Of a DNA stretch of 64,000 nucleotides, positions 1-9,546 are shown in pieces. Every line of letters begins with the position of its first letter. Within the stretch, counting starts at the first letter, position 1. A program made the position numbers and the translations under genes. The notes beneath the pieces are model-generated. The model was not told where the DNA came from, did no database searches, and saw only the letters and a program-made list of their open reading frames with translations. Source of the DNA: Polynucleobacter paneuropaeus (lineage in GTDB: Bacteria; Pseudomonadota; Gammaproteobacteria; Burkholderiales; Burkholderiaceae); the NCBI RefSeq assembly GCF_003261235.1, contig NZ_CP030085.1, positions 973,454-1,037,453 of the forward strand, in the 5' to 3' direction.

Positions 1-1065
1 CTGCCAGGCGAACTGCATGCCTTAGTCGGCCCCTCCGGTAGCGGCAAAACCAGTACTTTAAGAGTCATCGCAGGATTAATGCAGGCAGACGAGGGCTTGA
101 TTCAGTGCGCTGATATTGATTGGTTTAGTGCTGATCATGCCAAAGTTAATGTCAATCTACCAACGGCTGACCGCTCTTGCGGGTTTCTGTTCCAACAATA
201 TGCGCTATTTCCCCATCTCAACGCATTAGAAAATGTTGCTATTCCACTGCGGAAACACCATCCAGACTCCATCGAAAGACTACAGCTTGCGCAAAAGTGG
301 CTCGATAAATTGGGAATCTCAGAACTATCTCAGCGAATGCCACAAGAGCTTTCTGGTGGACAACAACAGCGGGTTGCATTAGCGCGCGCTTTAGCCAGGC
401 AACCAAAGGTTTTGTTATTAGATGAACCCTTTTCAGCGATTGATATTCCAACTCGTCAAGATCTGTATAAAACCTTGGCGAGTATTCGCAAAGAACTCAA
501 CATTCCGATTCTTTTGGTTACACATGATTTGAAAGAGGCCAGCCTATTGGCAGATCGCATCACCGTGATTGATCAAGGTATCAGCTTACAAACTGCAAGT
601 CCAAGGGTGCTATTCCAAAAACCCCGCAATAGCCGTGTCGCCCAACTCGTCGGCATTAATAATATCTTTAGGGGTGTATTTAGTGCTGGGGCCTTAAGCT
701 TGGATGGATCGCCGCACGTCTTTCAGGTGGTTGATAAAGGAAAAATTCCGGCAGGTCAAAAGGTAGCATGGGTGATACCCCAAAGTGGAATCAGCGTTCA
801 TTCACAAATAATGCCTAAGACTTTAGCTGCTACTGTCATTCAGTTAAGCAGCATTGGTCAGATTGCTTCAATTCAATTTCTAATTAAAGGCAGCGACGTT
901 GTGGTGAATTGGGAGGCCTCTTCAGCAGAGATCAAGCGCTTAGCAATACAGCTCGGTAGTGAAGCCCATATTGAGTTTGATGCCCAGCAAATTCACATCA
1001 TGCCATTAAGACCAATTAACGATCCTAGACGGCTACAGGAATCTGGAAGTGCTATCGGGCTTTGA
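1..1065 (+). CDS. ABC transporter ATP-binding protein, 5' end outside window
   Basis: ATPase subunit of an importer. The reading frame is open from base 1, so the N-terminus lies outside the window. Visible in order: Walker A (GPSGSGKT) within the first 16 codons, a Q-loop region (FQQYALFPHL), the signature LSGGQQQR, Walker B (VLLLDEP), the D-loop SAID and the switch His (VTHD). The C-terminal roughly 110 residues resemble the TOBE/MOP-like regulatory tail of the CysA/ModC/FbpC/PotA group of importer ATPases. The substrate cannot be told: the permease and binding protein would lie upstream, outside the window. It ends 14 bases inside the convergent metZ 3' end. Confidence 0.9.
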   Translation: MPGELHALVGPSGSGKTSTLRVIAGLMQADEGLIQCADIDWFSADHAKVNVNLPTADRSCGFLFQQYALFPHLNALENVAIPLRKHHPDSIERLQLAQKWLDKLGISELSQRMPQELSGGQQQRVALARALARQPKVLLLDEPFSAIDIPTRQDLYKTLASIRKELNIPILLVTHDLKEASLLADRITVIDQGISLQTASPRVLFQKPRNSRVAQLVGINNIFRGVFSAGALSLDGSPHVFQVVDKGKIPAGQKVAWVIPQSGISVHSQIMPKTLAATVIQLSSIGQIASIQFLIKGSDVVVNWEASSAEIKRLAIQLGSEAHIEFDAQQIHIMPLRPINDPRRLQESGSAIGL

Positions 1066-2263
1066 AACCACCCTTGAGGTCGTTGATCAAATCATTAACG
1101 TTCTCAAGACCGACTGCAATACGAACAAGTCCATCAACTATTCCAGCTTCTTTTCTTGCTTGGGGTGAAACTCGGCAATGTGTAGTTGTTGCTGGGTGAG
1201 TAATGGTTGTGCGCGTGTCACCCAGATTGGCAGTAATCGAACAAAGCTTAGTTTGATTGATCAATCTAAAGGCTGAACGCTTACCGCCCTTTAATACAAA
1301 GGAAAGAATAGCACCGCCCTCTTTTTGCTGACGTTTAGCTAGCGCATGTTGAGGATGGGATTTGAGACCGGGATGATAAACACGTTCAACGCCGGGCTGC
1401 TTCTCTATCCACTGAGCAAGCGCCAAAGCATTTTGACTTTGCTGTTTCATCCGCAATTCCAGGGTCTCAAGTCCTTTTAGAAAAACCCAAGCATTGAAAG
1501 CCGAAAGTGTTGGTCCTGCGGTACGAACGTATGGGAAGACTTTGCCGTTGATAAATGATTTTTTGCCAACAATGGCCCCACCTACTACCCGACCTTGACC
1601 GTCTAGATACTTTGTTGCTGAATGTATGACAACATCCGCGCCAAGCTCTAAAGGCTTTTGTAAAGCGGGTGTGCAAAAGCAGTTATCCACAACAAATAAT
1701 GCCTTAGCCTTCTTCGCAATTGCTGCAATGGCTTTGATATCTGCAATCTCGGTTAATGGATTAGAAGGTGTTTCAAGATAAAAGAGTTTGGTATTTTTTT
1801 GCACAGCAGACTGCCACGCCTTAGGGTCCACCAAATCAACGTAAGTTGTGGTGATGCCAAAGCGGCTCAAAATACTGCTAAATAGCTGAATGGTTGCACC
1901 AAATACCGAGCGAGAACAAACTACGTGGTCACCAGCCTGCAGGTGCGCCATTGCTGTTGTCAAAATAGCAGACATGCCAGAGGAAGTCGCAATACAAGCT
2001 TCGCCACCTTCTAGTGCAGCCAATCGATCTTGAAACATGCTGACCGTTGGATTGGTGAAACGAGAATAGATAAATCCCTTATCTGCATTTGCGAAACCGG
2101 TTTCGGCCAACTCTGCACTATCAAAACAAAAACTGGATGTGAGGAAAAGTGCCTCAGAATGTTCATGAAATTCTTCTGTACGACGTGTGCCGGCTCGGAC
2201 AGCGATAGTCTCTAGCGCTAGCTTAGATAAATCAGCCTGAGGTCGTTTGGATTTACTTTTCAT
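1052..2263 (-). CDS. metZ: O-succinylhomoserine sulfhydrylase (MetZ type)
   Basis: PLP enzyme of the Cys/Met gamma family that makes homocysteine from O-succinylhomoserine and sulfide in methionine synthesis. It has 403 residues, full length for the family. The PLP lysine is K218 in HSATKYLDGQG; SSGMSAI near residue 95 and the YSRFTNPT motif near 66-73 are typical of the family. Following purF directly is the usual place for metZ in beta- and gamma-proteobacteria, which favours MetZ over MetB or MetC. A strong hairpin lies only about 28 bases upstream of its ATG (see the terminator entry). The 3' end overlaps the convergent ABC gene by 14 bases. Confidence 0.9.
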   Translation of the reverse strand: MKSKSKRPQADLSKLALETIAVRAGTRRTEEFHEHSEALFLTSSFCFDSAELAETGFANADKGFIYSRFTNPTVSMFQDRLAALEGGEACIATSSGMSAILTTAMAHLQAGDHVVCSRSVFGATIQLFSSILSRFGITTTYVDLVDPKAWQSAVQKNTKLFYLETPSNPLTEIADIKAIAAIAKKAKALFVVDNCFCTPALQKPLELGADVVIHSATKYLDGQGRVVGGAIVGKKSFINGKVFPYVRTAGPTLSAFNAWVFLKGLETLELRMKQQSQNALALAQWIEKQPGVERVYHPGLKSHPQHALAKRQQKEGGAILSFVLKGGKRSAFRLINQTKLCSITANLGDTRTTITHPATTTHCRVSPQARKEAGIVDGLVRIAVGLENVNDLINDLKGGFKAR

Positions 2264-2280
2264 ACTGCTATTTTGACACC

Positions 2281-2311
2281 AAATAAAAGAAATGCCTCAA
2301 ATTGAGGCATT
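2281..2311 (-). terminator. intrinsic terminator after purF, just upstream of metZ
   Basis: On the minus strand, AATGCCTCAA and TTGAGGCATT form a perfect inverted repeat around one central base (2291-2311), followed by the T-rich TCTTTTATTT. It lies 11 bases after the purF stop and ends about 18 bases before the metZ ATG. metZ therefore depends on read-through, on an attenuation-like arrangement, or on a promoter inside purF. Confidence 0.7.
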
Positions 2312-2322
2312 CTGTGTCGTTT

Positions 2323-3861
2323 TTAGTCTTCTGTCGCCAGATGCAAATGCAGTTGTGAACGGGCAAAGTCACTCGGATCACCCGCTCGATCTGCCTTTGC
2401 AGCACTCGTGTTGCGGGCCGCCTCCAAAGCATCCAAATAGGAATCGTTGATATCCCCAGTAATGTAATTACCATCAAAGCAGGAGGCCTCAAAGTTTTTG
2501 AGCTCAGGATTAATATCTCGAACAGCCTGCTTCATGTCCTCGACGCTTTGATATATAAGCTGGTCAGCCCCAATCAATTTATTGATCTCTTCATCGGTAC
2601 GACCATAAGCTACCAGCTCGCTCCGGGTTGGCATATCAATGCCATAGACATTAGGGAAGCGCACGGGCGGTGCTGCCGAAGCAAAAATAACCTTCTTAGC
2701 ACCTGACTCACGCGCCATTTGCACAATCTCATATGAGGTAGTTCCGCGCACAATCGAGTCATCCACAATCAAAACGGTTTTGTCTTTGAATTCAATCCGC
2801 ATCGCGTTGAGCTTTTGCCGTACCGATTTTTTACGGACTGCTTGACCTGGCATGATGAAGGTGCGGCCGATATAGCGGTTCTTAAAGAAGCCTTCACGAT
2901 AATCAATCCCTAAGCGCTTAGCTACCTGCATTGCAGCTGGCCGACTTGAATCTGGAATTGGCATCACAACATCAATCTCTTTGACATTCGTTTCTTTACG
3001 AATCTTCTCTGCGAGATAATCACCCATTCGCATCCGCACGTTATAGACCGTGACCCCATCAATAGTAGAGTCGGGGCGAGCCATATACACATATTCAAAG
3101 ATGCAAGGCGTCAGAACTGCTTCTGTAACGCACTGCCTTGAATAAAAATTACCATCCAGGTCGATGTAGATTGCTTCACCTGGGTTTACATCACGCACAA
3201 AGGTAAATCCAAGGCCTTCTAAAGCAACGGATTCAGAGGCCACCATCCACTCTGGTCCCTTAGAAGTATCTATACGACCGATACATAGTGGCCGAATTCC
3301 AAATGGATCACGAAAGGCTAATAAACCATAACCTGCGATTAAAGCGACGACAGCGTATGAGCCCTTCACACGTTTAGTTACGCCGGTGATGGCATTGAAC
3401 ATTGCGCCCTCATCTAAAGCGGCACTATTGGTTTCTTTTTGAAGCTCATCAGCCAGTACGTTTAGTAGAACTTCAGTATCAGAGCTGGTATTAATATGGC
3501 GACGATCACGGTAAGCCATTTCAACGCGCAAGCTGGGTGCATTCGTAAGATTGCCGTTGTGTGCCAAGATAATCCCGTATGGGGCGCTGACGTAAAAAGG
3601 TTGCGCTTCTTCTTCGCTGCTGGCTGAACCCGCGGTGGGATATCGAACCTGGCCGATTCCAGCATTGCCGACTAAGCTGCGCATATTGCGTGTTCTAAAC
3701 ACGTCACGTACTAAACCATTGGCTTTATGCATCGTGAATGAATTGCCATTCATCGTTGCTATCCCTGCAGCATCTTGACCACGATGTTGCAAGAGCAATA
3801 AGGCGTCATACAGTAGTTGGTTTACTGGTGCATGGGAGACTGTTCCGACAATGCCACACAT
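2323..3861 (-). CDS. purF: amidophosphoribosyltransferase
   Basis: First committed step of purine synthesis: PRPP plus glutamine gives phosphoribosylamine. It has 512 residues, the usual length. The start MCGIVG places the catalytic Cys at position 2 of the class II glutaminase domain (about 1-235). The phosphoribosyltransferase domain follows with the PRPP loop VLIVDDSIVRGTT near residue 370. The ATG-TGT start is fixed by the need for Cys2. It lies 4 bases after cvpA, as in the common cvpA-purF pair of proteobacteria, and is followed by a terminator-like hairpin. Confidence 0.97.
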   Translation of the reverse strand: MCGIVGTVSHAPVNQLLYDALLLLQHRGQDAAGIATMNGNSFTMHKANGLVRDVFRTRNMRSLVGNAGIGQVRYPTAGSASSEEEAQPFYVSAPYGIILAHNGNLTNAPSLRVEMAYRDRRHINTSSDTEVLLNVLADELQKETNSAALDEGAMFNAITGVTKRVKGSYAVVALIAGYGLLAFRDPFGIRPLCIGRIDTSKGPEWMVASESVALEGLGFTFVRDVNPGEAIYIDLDGNFYSRQCVTEAVLTPCIFEYVYMARPDSTIDGVTVYNVRMRMGDYLAEKIRKETNVKEIDVVMPIPDSSRPAAMQVAKRLGIDYREGFFKNRYIGRTFIMPGQAVRKKSVRQKLNAMRIEFKDKTVLIVDDSIVRGTTSYEIVQMARESGAKKVIFASAAPPVRFPNVYGIDMPTRSELVAYGRTDEEINKLIGADQLIYQSVEDMKQAVRDINPELKNFEASCFDGNYITGDINDSYLDALEAARNTSAAKADRAGDPSDFARSQLHLHLATED

Positions 3862-3865
3862 ATGT

Positions 3866-4420
3866 CTAATTCCCTATGGTTAATGGAATAACTACTTTCG
3901 GTACTGCATCATTTAATTGCTTAGCCCAATCTTCTGGTAGCCAGCCTTTAATAAAACCTACAGCTGTTTCAATCGCAGGTCTCGTTAAGGCTTGTTGCCA
4001 GGCGACTGTTTGGGGGATAGGAGTTAATAGCGCCAGTGTTGCTAAAACGACAACAACCAGCACACCGCGCATGAGACCAAAAATTAAGCCCAAAAAACGG
4101 TCTGTCAAACTCAATCCTGCAGAGAGAATAATCTTTTGTACAACGCCTCCGAGCAGACCGCAAGCAATGAGTGTCAAAACAAACAGAATCAAGAAGCTAG
4201 CACCAAGACTAACGAGCTCCTCCAGATGGAAACTGGATAGCCACTCTAAAGAAAGATAACTGCTATACCGGTAAGCAACCCAAGCAGCAATAAACCAGGA
4301 AGCAAGGGCGAGAACTTCTTTAAATAAACCGCGTGAGATACCAATTAAGGCCGAAGCAAGTAATACCACTAGGGTGAAGTAATCCACCGTTGTTAGCTTT
4401 AAGGTGGATATGAGGTCCAT
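3866..4420 (-). CDS. cvpA: CvpA family membrane protein
   Basis: Small inner-membrane protein of 184 residues with four hydrophobic segments (about 15-35, 38-52, 68-92, 105-130), the CvpA pattern. The family was named for colicin V production, but its molecular activity is not settled. The ATG overlaps the stop of the SPOR gene (TAATG) and the stop lies 4 bases from purF, so it is translationally tied to both. The neighbourhood folC-SPOR-cvpA-purF supports the assignment. Confidence 0.88.
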   Translation of the reverse strand: MDLISTLKLTTVDYFTLVVLLASALIGISRGLFKEVLALASWFIAAWVAYRYSSYLSLEWLSSFHLEELVSLGASFLILFVLTLIACGLLGGVVQKIILSAGLSLTDRFLGLIFGLMRGVLVVVVLATLALLTPIPQTVAWQQALTRPAIETAVGFIKGWLPEDWAKQLNDAVPKVVIPLTIGN

Positions 4421-5274
4421 TAGGATTTACCGGTTTCCACAATGCGACTATTGAGTCCCATAGCCTTAATTTTTTTCTCTGCCGCCTCAGCGCTTTCCTT
4501 ATCCGTAAAGGGACCCGCTCTCAAAACAAATAATTTTGCACCGTCAGGGGCGGTTTTATTAATAACGTAATTTGGAATCTTTTGATCTTTCATCTTGGTG
4601 ATCCAGCCATTGGCGCGATCTTCAGATGCAAATGCACCGATCTGAATCACAAACTTGCCGGGGGTATTGCTAGCAGGCTTGGTTGCTGGTGTATCTGTCT
4701 TGGGTTTGGTCTTATTAGTCGCAGCAATCACCTCTTCACCCGCCGCCAATCCTAAAGCTGCTGATTTAGCGGGAACTGGTGGTGCGCTGGGCTTTGTATC
4801 AGTAGCGCTTACTGCTGGTGGAGTTTGGTTTTGACTTGTATTTGTATTTGCGTCCAACTTATTGGTATCCGACTTAGCCTCGACTTTATTGCTAGGTGCT
4901 GGAGAAGGTACTGGAGCAATAGGCGCTACAGAAGATGGGGTCGATTGCGCAGTTGCTGTCTCAGAATTCATGCCAGGAACTGGCAAACTCGTAACGATAT
5001 TTACAGCAATGTCGTTATTGACAGGCTTAGGCTTGCTGTCCAGGATTCTGGGCAAGGCAATAAAAGCCAGAATTACCAAAACACCTGCGCCGATTAAACG
5101 GTGGCGTGCTCGTTGAATATCAGGATCTTCGGTTAAAGCAGGCTCTTCATTTTCTTGGGAACGAATAAAAGCGCGGCCCGTCATTTTTTTAGGAGTGCGA
5201 CGTGTTCCAGCTGACCCTCTTTGAAGGTCATCAGACTGCGATTTTCGCTTAAAAAGCTGCGGTAAACGAATCAT
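4420..5274 (-). CDS. dedD: SPOR domain protein (DedD-like)
   Basis: Predicted bitopic cell-envelope protein of 284 residues: a basic cytoplasmic N-terminus, one transmembrane helix at about 57-77, a Pro/Ala/Thr-rich linker of low complexity (about 95-205), and a C-terminal SPOR domain (about 205-284, beginning KFVIQIGAF) that in this family binds denuded septal peptidoglycan. Its position between folC and cvpA matches E. coli dedD, hence the symbol. It lies 3 bases after folC and overlaps cvpA by one base. Confidence 0.85.
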   Translation of the reverse strand: MIRLPQLFKRKSQSDDLQRGSAGTRRTPKKMTGRAFIRSQENEEPALTEDPDIQRARHRLIGAGVLVILAFIALPRILDSKPKPVNNDIAVNIVTSLPVPGMNSETATAQSTPSSVAPIAPVPSPAPSNKVEAKSDTNKLDANTNTSQNQTPPAVSATDTKPSAPPVPAKSAALGLAAGEEVIAATNKTKPKTDTPATKPASNTPGKFVIQIGAFASEDRANGWITKMKDQKIPNYVINKTAPDGAKLFVLRAGPFTDKESAEAAEKKIKAMGLNSRIVETGKS

Positions 5275-5277
5275 GGA

Positions 5278-6600
5278 TCAATGCGCCTGGTTGTTTCGAT
5301 AAGCCATTACGCCTGCAACAGTATAGAAGGATCCGAAGATGATAATTCTATCACCCTCTCCAGCCTCAGAAAGGGCTTTTTCATAGGCTAAAGCAGGACT
5401 TTGGAAGCTTTCAATGCCCCCGTCTTGACCATTTTTTACCTGCACCCCCAACTGCTCTAGCTGGGAGGCTAAAGCCTGCGCACTGGCGGCTCGGGGGGTA
5501 GGCAAATCGGTGCAATACCAAAAATCCACAATGCCTAGAAAAGGCTTAATCACGCCAGCTATATCTTTGTCAGCCATGGCGCCGAATACTGCGTAGGTAT
5601 AGGGGTGGTAGCCCATCTTATCAAGGCCTTGCGCTAAAGTAGCAGCAGCATGGGGGTTGTGAGCCACATCCAACACCACCGTTGGCTGTCCAGGAAGAAC
5701 CTGAAAGCGTCCGGGCAATTCAACTAAAGCAAATCCATTGCGGATATCCTGGGCGCTCACTGGTAAACGCTGGTGTAAGGCCATTAAGGCGGCAATGACA
5801 CCACTCGCGTTGAGAATCTGATTGGCACCTCTCAAAGCTGGGTAGCCTAAGCCACTAAACCGTTTACCTCTGCCGCTCCAACCCCACTGCTGTTTATCAC
5901 CCAGAAACTGAAAATCTCGACCTTGTAGCCATAGATCGCATTGCAGTTTTTGAGCATAGTCAATCAAGGATTGAGGCGGAACGGGATCAGCACAAATAGT
6001 AGGTATTCCTTCACGAAATATTCCTGCCTTTTCTAAAGCAATAGCCTCACGAGTACTTCCCAAGAAATCAGCGTGGTCAATATCAATGCTAGTAACGATC
6101 GCACAATCCGCATCAACGCAGTTCACAGCATCTAAACGCCCACCCATGCCGACTTCCAGAATGACTGCATCCAATGGTGTTTCAGAGAACAGCAACATGA
6201 TGGACAGAGTTGTGAACTCAAAGTAGGTTAATGTTGGAGCATCTGTAAGGCTAGCCCTTGCCTGTTCTACTTTTGCAAAATACTCTAATAGAAGCGCATC
6301 AGAGACCTCGACACCATTCACTCTTACACGTTCATTAAAGCGCAGTAAATGGGGCGACGTATGCATTGCCACTCGATATCCAGCGGCCAATAAGATGGCC
6401 TCCAAATAAGCGCACGTAGACCCCTTGCCATTCGTACCCGCAACCGTGATTACTGGACAATTGAATTGAAGATTTAAAGCAGCTTTGACTCGATTAATGC
6501 GATCAAGGCCCATATCGATGCCGACAGGATGAGCCGATTCTAGGTAGGTGAGCCAAGCCGGGAGGCTAGAAAACAGGGTTGGATTTTGGACCTTAGACAA
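5278..6600 (-). CDS. folC: bifunctional folylpolyglutamate / dihydrofolate synthase
   Basis: Adds glutamate to dihydropteroate and folates. It has 440 residues. The ATP-binding loop TVAGTNGKGST lies near residues 52-62, followed by the Mur-ligase-type central domain (HTSPHL, EVGMGGRLDAVN) and a C-terminal ligase domain with VLDVAHNP. The only plausible start is TTG at 6600, because an in-frame stop lies three codons upstream and the next Met (residue 30) would cut into the conserved HPVGIDMGL region. Neighbours are accD upstream (32 bases) and the SPOR gene downstream. Confidence 0.93.
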   Translation of the reverse strand: MSKVQNPTLFSSLPAWLTYLESAHPVGIDMGLDRINRVKAALNLQFNCPVITVAGTNGKGSTCAYLEAILLAAGYRVAMHTSPHLLRFNERVRVNGVEVSDALLLEYFAKVEQARASLTDAPTLTYFEFTTLSIMLLFSETPLDAVILEVGMGGRLDAVNCVDADCAIVTSIDIDHADFLGSTREAIALEKAGIFREGIPTICADPVPPQSLIDYAQKLQCDLWLQGRDFQFLGDKQQWGWSGRGKRFSGLGYPALRGANQILNASGVIAALMALHQRLPVSAQDIRNGFALVELPGRFQVLPGQPTVVLDVAHNPHAAATLAQGLDKMGYHPYTYAVFGAMADKDIAGVIKPFLGIVDFWYCTDLPTPRAASAQALASQLEQLGVQVKNGQDGGIESFQSPALAYEKALSEAGEGDRIIIFGSFYTVAGVMAYRNNQAH

Positions 6601-6632
6601 ATTCAGCTAATGTTGATAGGATTGATTACAAA

Positions 6633-7514
6633 TTAATGAGAGCTGGAGCTATCTGGCTCAGGCATTTGCTGAAGTAATGCCAGTAAACGGGCTACTTCAG
6701 AACGCAGCTGGCGGCGATCCACAATCATATCAATACCACCTTTTTGCATCAGAAACTCAGAACGTTGAAAGCCCTCGGGGAGCTTCTCACGCACTGTTTG
6801 TTCAATCACGCGGGGACCAGCAAAGCCAATCAAGGCTTTAGGTTCAGCAATCACAACATCGCCCATAAATGCAAAGCTGGCAGAGATACCGCCCATGGTG
6901 GGGTCAGTCAAGATGCTAATGTAAGGCAAACCTTTTTTAGAGAGCAATGTCAGCATGGAATTGGTTTTGGCCATCTGAAATAAAGAGAGCAGACTCTCTT
7001 GCATACGGGCACCGCCAGTTGCAGTGATTGAAATGAAGGCACATTTTTTATCGATAGCCTCTTGTACGCCACGGGTAAAACGCTCGCCCACTACAGAGCC
7101 CATCGAGCCACCCATAAATTGAAATTCAAAGCAAGCTACTATGGCTGAAATACTCTCAATTTTTCCACCCAACACAATCAGCGCTTCAGATTCACCAGAG
7201 GCATCGGCAGCCTCCTTCAGACGATCAGGATATTTTTTGGAGTCTTTAAATTTGAGGGCATCAACTGGAAATATATCCGCACCGATTTCATATCGGCCTT
7301 TGGGATCCAAGAGGCTATCCAAACGTTGGCGTGCAGAAATGCGCATATGGTGACTGCATTTAGGACAGACGGACAAATTGGCTTCAATATCAGTGCTATA
7401 GAGCACAGCTTCACAAGCGGGGCATTTAACCCAGAGACCCTCAGGTACAGACTTGCGATTGGCAGGATCTGTTTGCTGAATTTGGGGCGGTAGTAACTTA
7501 TCGATCCAACTCAT
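6633..7514 (-). CDS. accD: acetyl-CoA carboxylase carboxyltransferase subunit beta
   Basis: Beta subunit of the carboxyltransferase that makes malonyl-CoA. It has 293 residues. An N-terminal four-Cys zinc ribbon (CPAC...CPKC, about residues 31-53) is followed by the crotonase-like core with GGARMQE and PTMGGISAS. The usual length is about 290. It lies 7 bases after trpA and upstream of folC, the widespread trp-accD-folC order. The partner accA is not in the window. Confidence 0.96.
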   Translation of the reverse strand: MSWIDKLLPPQIQQTDPANRKSVPEGLWVKCPACEAVLYSTDIEANLSVCPKCSHHMRISARQRLDSLLDPKGRYEIGADIFPVDALKFKDSKKYPDRLKEAADASGESEALIVLGGKIESISAIVACFEFQFMGGSMGSVVGERFTRGVQEAIDKKCAFISITATGGARMQESLLSLFQMAKTNSMLTLLSKKGLPYISILTDPTMGGISASFAFMGDVVIAEPKALIGFAGPRVIEQTVREKLPEGFQRSEFLMQKGGIDMIVDRRQLRSEVARLLALLQQMPEPDSSSSH

Positions 7515-7521
7515 ATTGATA

Positions 7522-8325
7522 TCAACTGTCTAAGGCTATCCGAATTTCATGTATGAAGCGCTCTAGTGATTGTACCGCCTCACCTTCTGGGGCCTCTTCT
7601 AAGAGACGGATGATACGACTACCAATCACAACGGCGTCTGCAGTTTGTGAAACCGCTTTAGCACTAGCGGCATCATGGATACCAAAACCCACTGCAATCG
7701 GAATATTGCTCACTTCGCGGATTTGCGGAATGATGCTCGCTACATCTTGAGTATTCAGATTCGATGCGCCAGTGACGCCACGCAACGATACATAGTAAAT
7801 ATAGCCCGATGCAATTTTGGCTGCCTCCTGAATGCGAGCCTGTGAAGAAGTTGGTGCCAATAAGAAAATAGGATCAACACCAGCGGCTTTCATGAGCACG
7901 GCAAACTCAGTGCATTCTTCAGGTGGATAGTCCACCACCAAGACACCATCAACTCCAGCGGCTTTTGCTTCACGAGCAAAACGCTCGGCTCCCATTTGTT
8001 CAACAGGATTTGCGTAGCCCATTAAAACTACAGGAGTCTTTTGATCCTTTTCACGAAAAGTCTTCACCATTTCAATACAGCTATGCAGACTCACTTTATG
8101 AGACAAGGCTCTTTCAGAAGATCGTTGAATCACGGGCCCATCGGCCATAGGATCTGAAAAAGGAACTCCCAACTCAATGACGTTCGCACCACCACGCACT
8201 AATGCGTGCATGAGTTCAACTGTTTGGTTTGGATGAGGATCACCTGCAGTAATAAAAGGAATCAATCCTTTTTTACCAGTAGCTCTGAGTTCCTGAAAAA
8301 GTGCAGTAATTTTGGACATGAACAT
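7522..8325 (-). CDS. trpA: tryptophan synthase alpha chain
   Basis: Cleaves indole-3-glycerol phosphate and channels indole to TrpB. It has 267 residues. The catalytic Glu lies in VIELGVPFSDP (about residue 54), and the catalytic Asp is the first D of SDPMADGP a few residues later. The phosphate-binding C-terminal loops (VGFGIHD, VIGSRI) are present. The first ATG overlaps the trpB stop (TAATG). A second in-frame ATG two codons later, at 8319, could also serve. Coupled to trpB upstream and accD downstream. Confidence 0.96.
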   Translation of the reverse strand: MFMSKITALFQELRATGKKGLIPFITAGDPHPNQTVELMHALVRGGANVIELGVPFSDPMADGPVIQRSSERALSHKVSLHSCIEMVKTFREKDQKTPVVLMGYANPVEQMGAERFAREAKAAGVDGVLVVDYPPEECTEFAVLMKAAGVDPIFLLAPTSSQARIQEAAKIASGYIYYVSLRGVTGASNLNTQDVASIIPQIREVSNIPIAVGFGIHDAASAKAVSQTADAVVIGSRIIRLLEEAPEGEAVQSLERFIHEIRIALDS

Positions 8326-9518
8326 TAGCCTTCAGATCCCGTAGCTTGCGCTACGGTATGCATGTCTTTATCGCCACGTCCTGATAGATTGACCAAAATG
8401 GTCTTATCTTTTCCAAGAGTCGCTGCTAATTTACAGGCATAGGCAATTGCATGGGCAGATTCCAGCGCAGGGATGATGCCTTCAATACGGCAACAATCAT
8501 GGAAGGCTTGCAGTGCTTCTTTATCGTCAATTGCGACGTATCCAGCGCGGCCAGAGTCTTTTAACCAAGCATGCTCAGGACCTACCCCAGGGTAATCCAT
8601 ACCTGCTGATACTGAGTGAGTCTCTGCAATCTGACCATTCTCATCTTGTAAAAGATAGGTGCGGTTACCATGCAAGACGCCGGGCTTTCCAGCACAGAGA
8701 GCTGCGGAATGCAGGCCACTCATCAAGCCATGTCCAGCTGCCTCTACGCCAATGAGTTTGACTGCAGGGTAATCAATATACGGATAGAAAATGCCCATTG
8801 CATTCGAACCACCGCCAACACAAGCTAAAACATAGTCTGGCTGACGTCCAGTTAGATCTGGCATCTGAACTTTGCACTCTTCGCCAATCACACTCTGAAA
8901 ATCTCTGACCATCATCGGATAAGGATGTGGTCCAGCAACAGTGCCAATAATGTAGAAGGTATCTTCCACATTAGTAACCCAGTCACGCATAGCTTCATTA
9001 AGAGCATCTTTTAGGGTTTTGGTACCAGACTCTACTGGCACAACCTTGGCACCAAGAAGTTTCATGCGATAAACGTTTTGCGCTTGACGGGCCACGTCTA
9101 CTGAACCTTGATAGACGGTGCAATCCAAGCCAAAACGCGCACAGATTGTGGCAGTAGCGACACCATGTTGCCCTGCTCCGGTTTCCGCAATGATGCGGGG
9201 CTTACCCATCCGCTTGGCAAGCATCGCTTGACCAATGACGTTATTAATTTTGTGAGCGCCAGTATGGTTGAGATCTTCTCGCTTGAAATAGATTTGGGCA
9301 CCACCATGAATCTCACTCATGCGTTTGGCATGATAGATCGGTGATGGCCGTCCAACAAAATGTTTTAGTTCACTGTGAAACTCAGCGAGAAATTGGGGAT
9401 TATTTTGATATTGTGCATAAGCTGCTTTGAGCTCATCCAAAGCAAACATCAATGTTTCGGAAACAAACACACCACCGTAGGGACCAAAGTGTCCTCTTGC
9501 ATCGGGTTTGTCGTACAT
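8325..9518 (-). CDS. trpB: tryptophan synthase beta chain
   Basis: PLP-dependent condensation of indole with serine. It has 397 residues. The PLP lysine is K90 in HTGAHKINN; GAGQHGVATA and the phosphate-binding CVGGGSNAMG are present. Full length for TrpB1. It lies 28 bases after trpF and overlaps trpA by one base, so trpF-trpB-trpA form a unit. The early pathway genes (trpEGDC) are not in the window. Confidence 0.97.
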   Translation of the reverse strand: MYDKPDARGHFGPYGGVFVSETLMFALDELKAAYAQYQNNPQFLAEFHSELKHFVGRPSPIYHAKRMSEIHGGAQIYFKREDLNHTGAHKINNVIGQAMLAKRMGKPRIIAETGAGQHGVATATICARFGLDCTVYQGSVDVARQAQNVYRMKLLGAKVVPVESGTKTLKDALNEAMRDWVTNVEDTFYIIGTVAGPHPYPMMVRDFQSVIGEECKVQMPDLTGRQPDYVLACVGGGSNAMGIFYPYIDYPAVKLIGVEAAGHGLMSGLHSAALCAGKPGVLHGNRTYLLQDENGQIAETHSVSAGMDYPGVGPEHAWLKDSGRAGYVAIDDKEALQAFHDCCRIEGIIPALESAHAIAYACKLAATLGKDKTILVNLSGRGDKDMHTVAQATGSEG

Positions 9519-9546
9519 GGCTACCTCTTAAATCAAGTTACAGCAA

